From the NCBI RefSeq assembly GCF_015706575.1, contig NW_024037075.1, forward strand, positions 12,523,746-12,587,745: 64,000 nt of DNA. The letters are read 5' to 3'. The notes below the pieces were generated by a model. That model made no database searches, was not told the DNA's origin, and saw nothing but the letters and a program-made list of their open reading frames with translations. Below, in pieces: positions 20,175 through 29,340 of the stretch. The position numbers and the translations under genes are program-made. Numbering within the stretch: position 1 is the stretch's first letter; each line of letters starts with the position of its first letter. Source of the DNA: Patiria miniata (Eukaryota; Echinodermata; Asteroidea; Valvatida; Asterinidae).

Positions 20175-23100
20175 GATGTTCCAGTGTCGAGGGCCAGACA
20201 CTGGAACACCCTAACATATCTCAACAGAGGTCCGTTGCACCGGATGAGGCCGTTGGAGACTGTTTATATATTGACGTTGATATGGAAGGAGTTATTGTTC
20301 CCAGCCTGTTGGACACAGGATCACAGGTCTCCACTATTTCAGATGAGCTATTCAAAGAACACTTCCATAACAACCTCAACTCTAACAGCCTGGCTAACCC
20401 ATTCATCCGTCTTGTGGCAGCTAACGGCCTAGACATCCCATATCAAGGAGTAGTTGAGCTTAACATCAGCCTGATGGGATGTGACATTGAGAAAGCAGTG
20501 TTCTTTGTTCTTAGAGAGTCAACTGCAACAAGTACATGTATCATTGGCATGAATATACTCCGCAGGTGCCAAGATGTCCTTTTCAAGAACCCTCACTCCA
20601 CCCATTTCCAGTCCAAGCCACAATCACGGCCGATACAGACGTGGCAGCGACTCCTGAAGACAGAGGAAGCAGATACATGTATTCCCATTTCTCGTGCCAA
20701 AGACAGTGACGACCCAGTTAGCTTTGTGTATGCTGCTAACCCCCGATCCATTGTAATACCAGGTGGTACTGAAGTCGTAATCCCTGGGAGTTTCCGTCAG
20801 TCCACATCCAGAGAAGGTCCAGTCCTAGTTGAACCAACAGCTGCAAAGTTCCTACCAAAGCACTTGATGGTGGCCCGTGCAGTTTGCATGATCCGTGATG
20901 GTCGCGTTCCAGTGAGAGTTGCCAACCCTAACCAGTGGGACGTAAAAGTGCACCACGGAATGCGACTAGCCCAATTGAGTGATGTCACTGAAGTCCTCCA
21001 AGATCAGCCATCCTCACTGGAGTTAATAGAACTTGGACTTCATGAAGTAGAGGTGTGTCTTGAAGGGGAGCCAGATGCATACCCCAGGGTAACCCCTGTC
21101 GAGGAACTCCCGATACCAGTGAATGTTGACAGAGAAACATTATCCACAGCTGAGTTTGAGCAACTCAGCTCTCTTCTTCATCAGCATAGAGAGGTCTTCT
21201 CTAAAAGTGACGATGACTTCGGTAAAACGACGACTGTCAAACACACCATCCCCACCACAATGGATAGACCCATCAAGGACCGTTATCGCAGAATTCCCCC
21301 ACATCTCTATCAGGAAGTGAAGGACCACCTGACAACACTGCTAGGGAAAGGGGTGATACAGGAAAGTACAAGTCCATGGGCGTCCCCAATAGTGCTAGTT
21401 CGGAAAAAGTGCGGTGGACTTCGCCTATGCGTGGATTACCGACGGCTCAATTTGGTCACTGTCCCCGATGCATACCCCCTCCCCAGAATTGACGAGTCCC
21501 TTGATGCCCTGCATGGTGCAAAGTATTTCTCAACTATCGATCTTGTGAGTGGCTATTGGCAGATAGCTATGGACCCAGATGATCAGTCTAAGACGGCATT
21601 CACCACACCGATGGGTCTATTTGAATTCAATAGAATGCCCTTTGGCCTTACTAATGCACCAGCAACATTTCAACGGTTGATGGAGCGATGCTTTGGAGAC
21701 CAATCCTGCGAAACGCTGATGTTCTATCTTGATGACATTATTGTCTTCTCCCCCGATTTCACATCACATCTACAGAGGCTCGATATGGTGTTATCACGAC
21801 TCGCCAAACATGGACTGAAAGCCAAACCATCGAAATGTCATCTACTGAAGAAGTCCATCGGTTTTCTTGGTCATGTGGCATCAGAAAATGGTATCCAAAC
21901 CGACCCGGAGAAATGTCTCGCGTTGGAGACCTGGCCAACTCCGTCAACCCCAAAGGAAGTGAGACAGTTCCTTGGCTTTGTCGGATACTACAGGCGTTTT
22001 GTGAAGGATTTCTCCAAAATTGCACAACCACTATTTGCCCTGACTGGTCAACCTAAGAAGAGCAAGAAACCCCAACGACGTCTCCCCTTCCAATGGACCC
22101 CAGAATGCCAACAGGCATTTGACAAGCTCCGGCAATGCCTGATGTCCCCACCAGTACTTGCCTACCCTGACTACACAAAACCGTTCCTGTTGTACACAGA
22201 TGCAAGCAACCAAGGCCTTGGAGCCGTCCTATCTCAGAATCAGGATGGAAAGGAAAGGGTCATTGCCTATGCCAGCAGAGGGCTGCGCAAGACCGAACGC
22301 AATGACGCCTACTACAGTGCATTCAAGTTGGAGCTCCTTGCCTTGAAGTGGGCTATAACAGATAAGTTCAAGGAGTATCTGATGGGAGGGAAATTTACAG
22401 TGTTCACAGACCACAATCCACTAGTACACTTGAATACAGCCCAACTACGAGCAGTAGAACAGCGTTGGATTGCCCAGCTGGCAAACTTTCAGTTCGACAT
22501 CAAGTACCGTCCTGGGAAGAATAACGATAATGCTGACGCCCTCTCTAGACTTCCACACCCTGAGGTAGAAGAAGACCATGAGACTGACGAGTGGGAAGGT
22601 CAAGTTACGGTTGCAGTTGTGAAGGCTTGCTTCAATGGTCTCAGCCCTAATAGTGTCCCTACCTCTCCACTGAGTTTGCATGTCATTGAAACTATGCCGG
22701 GTTTAAGTTCAGATGAGTTGTCCGCATTGCAACATGGCGACCCCAATATTGGCCCGGTACTGCAGTACATAGTGCAAAACAGACGTCCGAGTACAGGGGA
22801 ACGTGCAAATCTTAGTCCAGTGTCCAAGCAGATCCTGAGTGAGTGGAAGAAGCTTCAAGTTTCCAACGGCATTCTCTACCGGGTTGTACAAGATCCGAAG
22901 CAGCTCGAGGAGAGGAGACAAGTTGTTCTTCCTTACAGTCTACATGAGGATGTCTTGCGGGAGCTGCACGATCGTGCCGGTCACATGGGAGCTGACCGCA
23001 CTCAGGAGGCGATTCGGCAGAGGTATTTTTGGCCCAAGATGTCTGCTCAAGTCCAGGATTGGTGTGCTGCCTGTCAAAGATGTTGTTTGAGGAAGCAAGG

Positions 23101-24409
23101 AGAGAAAGCCAGGGCCCCTCTTGTCTCCATCAAGACCACTGCCCCTCTAGAGCTAGTGGCCCTGGATTTCTTGACCTTAGAGCGATCGTCAGGTGGCTAC
23201 GAGCACGTGTTGGTCATCACTGACCATTTTACCAAGATGACGGTAGCCGTACCCACCCGTGACCAGACTGCGACAACCACCGCGAAGGCTCTGTGGGGAA
23301 AGTTTATAGTTCATTATGGGATGCCCACCAGAATACATTCGGATCAAGGTGCCAACTTTGAATCAAACACAATCAAGGAGCTGTGCAAGTTATATGGTAC
23401 TACGAAAAGCCATACAACCCCGTATCATCCAGAGGGCAATGGGTTATGTGAGAGGTTCAACCGGACCCTGCTTAATCTCATAGGTACTATGGAGGCTGAG
23501 AAAAAGCGACAGTGGGCAGACTACCTCCCAGAACTCTGCTTTAGCTATAACAACACCTGCCACTCCTCCACTGGCTACACTCCACACTATCTAATGTTTG
23601 GTAGGCATGGGAGACTCCCTGTTGACTCGATGATTGCCCCCTCTGAAACTGAAGGCAGTGTGACCTCGGACGACTGGGTGTCCAAACATCACCATCGCCT
23701 ACAGTTCTCTCATCGCATCGCCAGAAAGACCCTTGATTCAGCAACTGCTGCCCAGAAGAAGGCTTTTGATAAGAAGGCAAAACATCTGCCCTTACTTCCA
23801 GGAGAACGAGTCCTTGTCCGGCTGAGAGGTCTGAAGGGGAGGTCGAAGATACAGGACCGTTGGGAATCAACACCATATGTAGTCTTGCGGCAACCTAATT
23901 CGGACGTGCCTGTCTATGAAGTAGAGCAGGAAGGGACAAAGAAGCAGAAGGTTCTTCATCGGAATGCACTGTCTGTGTGTCGTTTCAAACAAGCCCCAGT
24001 ACCAGCAAGTTCTCCTTCAGCTGACCCACCTCCCAACCCAGACTCATCGGATCCCTCCTGTGCCAGCACCCTGAGTCCAGAAGCCCCGGTCTTTCGTGCG
24101 AGAGGTTGGCTAGTGACAACACCCGCCCCCAAGCAAACAGGATGCAGAATATTGCCAACACCACCGCAGGCAGAATTGGCAGAAGCGTCAGGAGAGCATC
24201 CTCGGAGGAGACTTCCTTCCCCACCGATTCAACTAGTGTCCCCTGTCCCGGAACATCCCCCCATGGAGACGAGTCTCCATCCATCTCAACCCGAAGTTCA
24301 AAGCCCAGCCATAACACCGAGACCAGACTCTCCCATTCCGAAACCAGTGCCAAGACGTTGCTCCAGCAGGAGTACGAGAGGGAAGCGTCCGGAACGTTTG
24401 GTTTTTTGA
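20066..24409 (+). CDS. pol: pol of Gypsy element 2 (protease, RT, RNase H, integrase)
   Basis: A single open frame of 1447 residues. Domains in order: retropepsin (SLLDTGSQVSTISDELF, about residue 80); RT (LRLCVDYRRLNLVT, MPFGLTNAPATFQRLME, MFYLDDIIVFSPDF); RNase H (LLYTDASNQGLGAVLSQ, FTVFTDHNPLVHL); H2C2 zinc region (HDRAGHMGADRTQEAIRQRY); integrase core (LVALDFLTLERSSGGYEHV, HSDQGANFES, PYHPEGNGLCERFNRTL); and a C-terminal GPY/F-like region followed by a proline/serine-rich tail. All core catalytic residues I can identify are present. It ends about 100 bases before the 3' LTR. There is no env-like gene. Confidence 0.93.
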   Translation: MQQTRSHGSGVSREQKAVCDPTFPEPEPPEASTFKLGCSSVEGQTLEHPNISQQRSVAPDEAVGDCLYIDVDMEGVIVPSLLDTGSQVSTISDELFKEHFHNNLNSNSLANPFIRLVAANGLDIPYQGVVELNISLMGCDIEKAVFFVLRESTATSTCIIGMNILRRCQDVLFKNPHSTHFQSKPQSRPIQTWQRLLKTEEADTCIPISRAKDSDDPVSFVYAANPRSIVIPGGTEVVIPGSFRQSTSREGPVLVEPTAAKFLPKHLMVARAVCMIRDGRVPVRVANPNQWDVKVHHGMRLAQLSDVTEVLQDQPSSLELIELGLHEVEVCLEGEPDAYPRVTPVEELPIPVNVDRETLSTAEFEQLSSLLHQHREVFSKSDDDFGKTTTVKHTIPTTMDRPIKDRYRRIPPHLYQEVKDHLTTLLGKGVIQESTSPWASPIVLVRKKCGGLRLCVDYRRLNLVTVPDAYPLPRIDESLDALHGAKYFSTIDLVSGYWQIAMDPDDQSKTAFTTPMGLFEFNRMPFGLTNAPATFQRLMERCFGDQSCETLMFYLDDIIVFSPDFTSHLQRLDMVLSRLAKHGLKAKPSKCHLLKKSIGFLGHVASENGIQTDPEKCLALETWPTPSTPKEVRQFLGFVGYYRRFVKDFSKIAQPLFALTGQPKKSKKPQRRLPFQWTPECQQAFDKLRQCLMSPPVLAYPDYTKPFLLYTDASNQGLGAVLSQNQDGKERVIAYASRGLRKTERNDAYYSAFKLELLALKWAITDKFKEYLMGGKFTVFTDHNPLVHLNTAQLRAVEQRWIAQLANFQFDIKYRPGKNNDNADALSRLPHPEVEEDHETDEWEGQVTVAVVKACFNGLSPNSVPTSPLSLHVIETMPGLSSDELSALQHGDPNIGPVLQYIVQNRRPSTGERANLSPVSKQILSEWKKLQVSNGILYRVVQDPKQLEERRQVVLPYSLHEDVLRELHDRAGHMGADRTQEAIRQRYFWPKMSAQVQDWCAACQRCCLRKQGEKARAPLVSIKTTAPLELVALDFLTLERSSGGYEHVLVITDHFTKMTVAVPTRDQTATTTAKALWGKFIVHYGMPTRIHSDQGANFESNTIKELCKLYGTTKSHTTPYHPEGNGLCERFNRTLLNLIGTMEAEKKRQWADYLPELCFSYNNTCHSSTGYTPHYLMFGRHGRLPVDSMIAPSETEGSVTSDDWVSKHHHRLQFSHRIARKTLDSATAAQKKAFDKKAKHLPLLPGERVLVRLRGLKGRSKIQDRWESTPYVVLRQPNSDVPVYEVEQEGTKKQKVLHRNALSVCRFKQAPVPASSPSADPPPNPDSSDPSCASTLSPEAPVFRARGWLVTTPAPKQTGCRILPTPPQAELAEASGEHPRRRLPSPPIQLVSPVPEHPPMETSLHPSQPEVQSPAITPRPDSPIPKPVPRRCSSRSTRGKRPERLVF

Positions 24410-25488
24410 GAACTTTAAGTAGATTATTGGACACTTAGGAGATGTTTTTTTGATTTTTCTGATGTCTTTCGGATATTGGCAGGGACGCCAATCGATTAGC
24501 GTTGGAGGATGTAAATGAGGCCCCCTCATTTATAGATCACAACCCCCCCCCCCCCATTCTCTTTTTGTACATTAAACAAATTTAACCAACAGGTCTCCTT
24601 CACACTTAAAGTTACATCTTTGCTCTACCCTGGTAACCCCTACTTGAAAGTGGACTGACCCCTGAGCCCAGAGGGTGCAGTGGTTTGGGGTGGTGTGGCC
24701 TAACATGCCTTAGTGCTATTTTTCCCACCAACTAAGCCGCTGTTTCCCTCTCCATTTCAGGTAGGAAAAGTTACTTTTATTTACATCTTATCCTTAGTTT
24801 TCACATACAAACAGAAGTGGAAATTGTATAGATCAATATAGATGTTAGTTTGTTTGACTTTGATTTCAGGAAGTATTGTTTTATTGTAGTTAAACTTGGA
24901 GAAAGTTAGTGACTTTCACAGATATCTCCACTATGTGAAACAATGGTTGCACTGGTCCAAAATTGGCCTTATTCTGGATCAGAGTAGACTTTTTATTCTT
25001 TATTTTTCGTTTTACTGAAGTCAACTGTGATCAAGTAGCTAGAGTTAATGAAAGTTCATACTTCATAGATTTGATTGACATTGTAGTTTGATTTGACTTT
25101 TCCAACTTGTATAGTATTTTTTAGGGAGAAAAGTCACCTTTATATTTTAGTTTTCTGAGACAGTGCCTTTTCACTGTACAGTGAAGGGTATACTCAGACA
25201 GCATGGTCCGAGCCCTGGGTGGACATTCCTTTAGCCATATGGTAGGGTAATTAACTCACATGCCCTGGGGGCTGGTCAGTAGAAGCTGAGGACTAGGCTA
25301 GCCTTTGTTTATGTCTCCCAACATAACAAACCCCTTTCATTTCGTTATCAGAGGCAAGTGCCAGGCTATGAGAGGTTCTAGAGTCCAGACTTCTTGTTTC
25401 ATAGGAAAGACTATTGTTTATATTAGTCTCCTGAGCTAGGCTGAAACTGTCTTGTTAGATTGTTGTGTTTTTCTTTATTTTGGTTTAA

Positions 25489-26002
25489 AGGGAATATACA
25501 TCATTTGCTTTTGCTGTAATTTTCAGAAATGGATGGAATTGGGGGGTTGGAAATATAAAGCAAATATAGATGCACTGACTTTTTGAAGGTTTTGGGTTTG
25601 AAAATGCTATAAAAACCAAGAAAAACGATCATTTTCCTGTAGTCTGGTTCCCTGACTCCATATAAGAAGAAACAGAGCAGTTTACATACATTGGGGAATT
25701 GTAAGGTCAGGGAACCAGTCTAGCTGGCTCGTACCCGTTCATAGGTTTGTAATCGATTGCAAACAAGTGCAATGGTCAATTGGGGCCGGTATTTGATAAA
25801 AAGCCAGTTGTTTCCAACGCTGATCGGCCGATCAGCGTTGGAAATTGATACAAAAATACCACTTTTATTGAAAATGACAGTATACCAGGTGCCATAATTT
25901 TACAGGATGCTTTAGACTGTCATTTACCAACATCCTATTAAGGTATTTCGCAAAAACTTGGTAGTTTTGTTTTTCGATGTTTGCAAATGTTGTATATTCC
26001 CT
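25489..26002. mobile_element. 514-bp MITE with TTAA target duplication inside the 3' LTR
   Basis: Absent from the 5' LTR, which reads straight through one TTAA. Here TTAA is duplicated (25485-25488 and 26003-26006) around a segment with inverted ends AGGGAATATACA...TGTATATTCCCT, similarity continuing CATTTGC. TTAA duplications are typical of piggyBac-type transposition, though the terminal bases are not the usual CCC start, so the family is uncertain. It has no coding capacity. It must post-date the LTR element. Confidence 0.92.
25811..25844. repeat. 34-bp perfect palindrome
   Basis: TTTCCAACGCTGATCGG is followed directly by its exact complement, giving a 17+17 base palindrome with no spacer in the middle of the MITE. 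Confidence 0.95.
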
Positions 26003-26540
26003 TTAAGTGTAGATAAAGTGGCTGGAGAGAGTGCCACATTTGCCCCCCCCCCCTCCTTAATTCTTGTCAAAATAATAGTTTGTTTTGGTTTTTTGGCCAA
26101 GTTCTGACTTGATAACAGACTGTCCAGTTCTGAGTCAAACAGAGCTAATAAATATTAACTTGTTTATAGGCCTATTTGATGTAGAGTAATGGCTTAAGCA
26201 AATGCCTTGGATTTATCCTGTTAAGTGTTTCTTTATGAATGTAAAGTTTTATTTCTCACTTTTATTGAAACTGGTTATTTGGTAATAGTTGTGTTTCCAA
26301 TCAACACTGAGTTTTTAGTTTTTGCTTTATGTAGTCGGCTCGATCAGGAATAAGTTTATCCTATAGTTTTGCTTTATCAGGATTATATTAACCATGTAGT
26401 TAATGTAAACTCTTTTGATTTCAATATGTTTGGTTTAATAAATAAGTGCTATTTTTCCCACCAACTAAGCCGCTGTTTCCTCTGTTCCCTCTCCATTTCA
26501 GTCGGTTATAAAGAACAAGAGTCACCATCCTTTACACATG

Positions 26541-28448
26541 TACCATGTACATTTATCCATATTACATCCCCCCCTCCCCCTGCACTTTCCAGATATTCCA
26601 AACCACTCCCACGTTGACAAAAAAATAGCGAAACATACATAGGGTATGTAAATATGTGGAATTTCCGCAAGGCATAATCTAACCTTAACAATAATACATA
26701 TTCTGTACAATTCTTTGGGAGGGGAGGGGTAGTTGCTCATAATGAGCACTGGTGTAGGAAGAGGGATGGCAGGGATGGGCTGTGAGACGGGTACGCCTGT
26801 TGGTGTAGATTATGAAAGCTTCACTGGCAAATTGACATCTATTTACAATATTAATTTAGGCAAATACATGCAGAAATCAAAATCTGAATTTGGTGGCAAG
26901 GGAAGGGGCGGGACCTAGCTGAGAGGGGAGGACTGGACATCATTGGAATAATGGTGCACTTCAATCAGAGGACAATGGATATGGCCATTATTCATTGCGG
27001 CTTGCAAACACATGAGTTTTGCCCATGTGACAATGATTGTACCGACAATGCCAAGTTATTGGTGGGTGGTCACACCCCACCCTCAACCCCAAGCAATGCC
27101 CCCGGGGTGGGGGAAGGGGAGGCTGTGAAAAGGAATTCTATGTTATTTCTAAAGTGTTCACTTGCATATTTACAATTGTTTCGTTATGCAACATACAAGT
27201 TCAAAATTCGGAGGTACAGGGGTAGTGGGCGGGGCCTAGCCAGGTGTGGGGGGAAGTGCACGACCTACTATTCATCCAATGGTCTAAAAATGATACACAG
27301 TCTGATTCTGTTTGTAAAAATGTGCTAGATTCATGAACAATACTAATTATACAAGTTATTACCCAAAAAAAAGGAAAACACTGAAAATACACTTTTTAAG
27401 GTTTTTGTGAAATTTACCATTTTTGGAGCGCTACTGCACAAAGGCTATACAATAACCCAAAATTTTCTCACCAGATATGAAAAGACCAATGTCTGAACTA
27501 ACCATAACCGAAGGGAAATTATTCTGAGTGCCCTGGCAAATGCCATTTTGGAGGGTTAAAAATGGGGTAAAAAATGCATTTTTGCTAGTTGTAAAAACAT
27601 GCTGTATTATAGGGCCTAAAAATAATATAAAGGAGATTTTTCAGAAGTGTTTCTATTTTTTTCTTGTAAGGGTACGGATGATACTTTGTCGTGATATAGT
27701 TAATTTTGTGACATTACTTTGCAGTTTGGCTGGATGACCTTTGAAAATAAGGCGAAAAATGAATTTTTGCAGCCTCAAAATTGCCGAAAAATGGCCAAAA
27801 CACATAATTTTATAATAAGTCTATTTTGGTTACTTGCTCCCTAAGTCCTTTCATCCAACAAAGTTTAAAAAAATTCGATTTTTTGAGCGTGGACACTTTA
27901 TATATGAAGTATTTACACGAAATTACTCTTAAGCTTTGCTGTATAAATTGCATTTTCGCAAGCGTCATCAATGGGAATCTGTTTCGTTTTTCTATGTATA
28001 GCCTGGTTTTCATTTTAAAATTGTCCACAAATGACATAAAAACCTTTTCTTCCTTTTCATTGTTTGAGAAGTTACTAAGTCATTTGTAAAGTTGGTTACT
28101 GGTACCCGATCCCATAATCTGGAACCGGTTCCTGACATCAACGGTCCATTACTCGGGTACCCGGTTCCGATGCACAGCCCTAATTTAAATTAGGTTCTGA
28201 TGCACAGTCCTAATTTAAAATTGTCAACTAGCAAAATGGTAATAAACAGTTTGAGGTCGGCAGTTTGGCTGCAAAAATCCCAGGTGGGTCGGGTTACTGT
28301 AAACACACCATTGTTTTTGTTTGGCCTTATATATCTTCATTAAAACTCACAGTTTTCAAAGCACGGATTACATCTAGAGATGAAATCAAGTACATGAATC
28401 ATTTTGTCAGTATCCTTTCAAGAGATATTTTAATATTTTTGATTTTAG
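26541..28448. other. spacer with dispersed repeat copy B; no gene
   Basis: About 26710-27008 and 27823-27935 are the inverted partner of the repeat at 15.59-15.96 kb. The 27009-27822 interval is non-coding, AT-rich and rich in AAAAATG words. Near 28100-28220 are short direct repeats around CCGGTTCCGATGCACAG. No exon is convincing before 28449. Confidence 0.5.
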
Positions 28449-28562
28449 ATTCCCCACAACAAACTGGAGCCATCGGAAACATGGGCATAGTCAGCGGTAG
28501 CAACAATCCTACCATTGTTGGTTCAAGTGTCAACTTCTACAGCTCGCCCTCGGATGGAGCAG
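28449..28562 (+). CDS. NLR gene exon, Gly/Asn/Ser-rich motif before the NACHT exon
   Basis: The exon follows an intron ending TTTTGATTTTAG and stops before GTAAATA. It is phase 1 at both ends, which fits the next exon exactly. It codes 38 residues, starting SPQQTGAIGNMGIV and containing SGSNNPTIVGSSVNFYSS. Repeated beta-prone Ile/Val-x-Gly plus Asn-Asn patterns recall RHIM and similar amyloid-type signalling motifs placed before NACHT domains in some invertebrate and fungal receptors. The resemblance is by eye and no match is claimed. It may otherwise be only a flexible linker. Confidence 0.65.
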
Positions 28563-29218
28563 GTAAATATAATCTCGTTTGTTACACTAATTGATATATT
28601 AGATCAGGTGTTAATGTATTGGGGGGGGGGTGGAGGTGATATACTACACAATCAGGGACACAAAGGGTGGATTGCTGGTAATGCGAGAGAGAGAGTCACC
28701 AATTTCTTCGTACAACTATAAACCAGTTTGTGATAGGATATAGGCCTATGGTGAGCACACTGAGGAGGGCGCTATTTACAGTGGGTAAAGTCTTGTAATT
28801 TGTTCTTTATGTACCCACGCCAAATGGCGCCCCCTATTTTGTGTCACATTTGAAAGAAAATGAAAAAAAGTGAAGATAGTTTTACAGAAGTCGCATACAT
28901 GTATTAATTTTGCACTTATAAATGAATGAATAGGATAATGAATCACAGTGCGGTTACTAGTTTTTGTCTTAATTTGTTTTTTATTGGTGAAAAAAATTTG
29001 AATGTTATTTAAACCAACCGGAGACAAACTTGTGTCCAACAAAAGTACCGTACAAAAGCCACAAATTTCTTTGTGTTTATTTTTTGGGTAATTTTATTTT
29101 TACTGACGAACTGTAAATCCCAAGTCACCACTTCTTTTACATATTTGCCTCTGTAGAGAAAACTATTCAATTATTTCAGAAACAGTGTTTCAGTGAAGTA
29201 ATACATTCAATATTGGGT

Positions 29219-29330
29219 TTTGCCCTCCACTGACGTGGTATTTCATAAACACTGTATACTCAGTGTAGTCCCGAGTAATTATGAGAAAAATCACAAACCC
29301 TTGACCTCCTGCTTACGTGTTGCTTGTTTG
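29219..29330 (+). repeat. half copy of the tRNA-hairpin repeat in the intron
   Basis: TTTTGCCCTCCACTGACG, AAACACTGTATACTCAGTG and ACCTCCTGCTTACG align with one arm of the hairpin element at 50771-51012. The open frame that runs from 29220 into the NLR exon is therefore intronic repeat up to the splice site at 29340. Confidence 0.75.
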
Positions 29331-29340
29331 ACCTCAACAG

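Larger units (their letters stand above)
17682..26536 (+). mobile_element. Ty3/Gypsy LTR retrotransposon 2 (looks whole, young)
   Basis: A plus-strand LTR element of about 8.9 kb. The LTRs begin TGTAAATGAGG and end CCTTTACA, giving TGTAAA/TTTACA ends, and 4-bp CATG duplications flank it (17678-17681, 26537-26540). The left LTR is 1511 bp; the right is 2027 bp because a 514-bp MITE sits inside it. Gag and a 1447-residue pol frame are both open, and apart from the MITE I saw only a couple of base differences and C-run length changes between LTRs, so the insertion is very recent. It is not closely related to Gypsy element 1: LTRs, gag and pol differ. Confidence 0.95.
24510..26536 (+). repeat. 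3' LTR of Gypsy element 2 (carries a MITE)
   Basis: It starts after a short purine-rich GGAGGA that may be the end of the polypurine tract. Sequence matches the 5' LTR except for the 514-bp insertion at 25489-26002. Confidence 0.92.

Noticed and set aside
29220-29340. N-terminal extension of the NLR frame (MPSTDVVFHKHCILSV...)
   Set aside because: It is a copy of the tRNA-hairpin repeat and ends at a good acceptor; the exon most likely begins at 29341.
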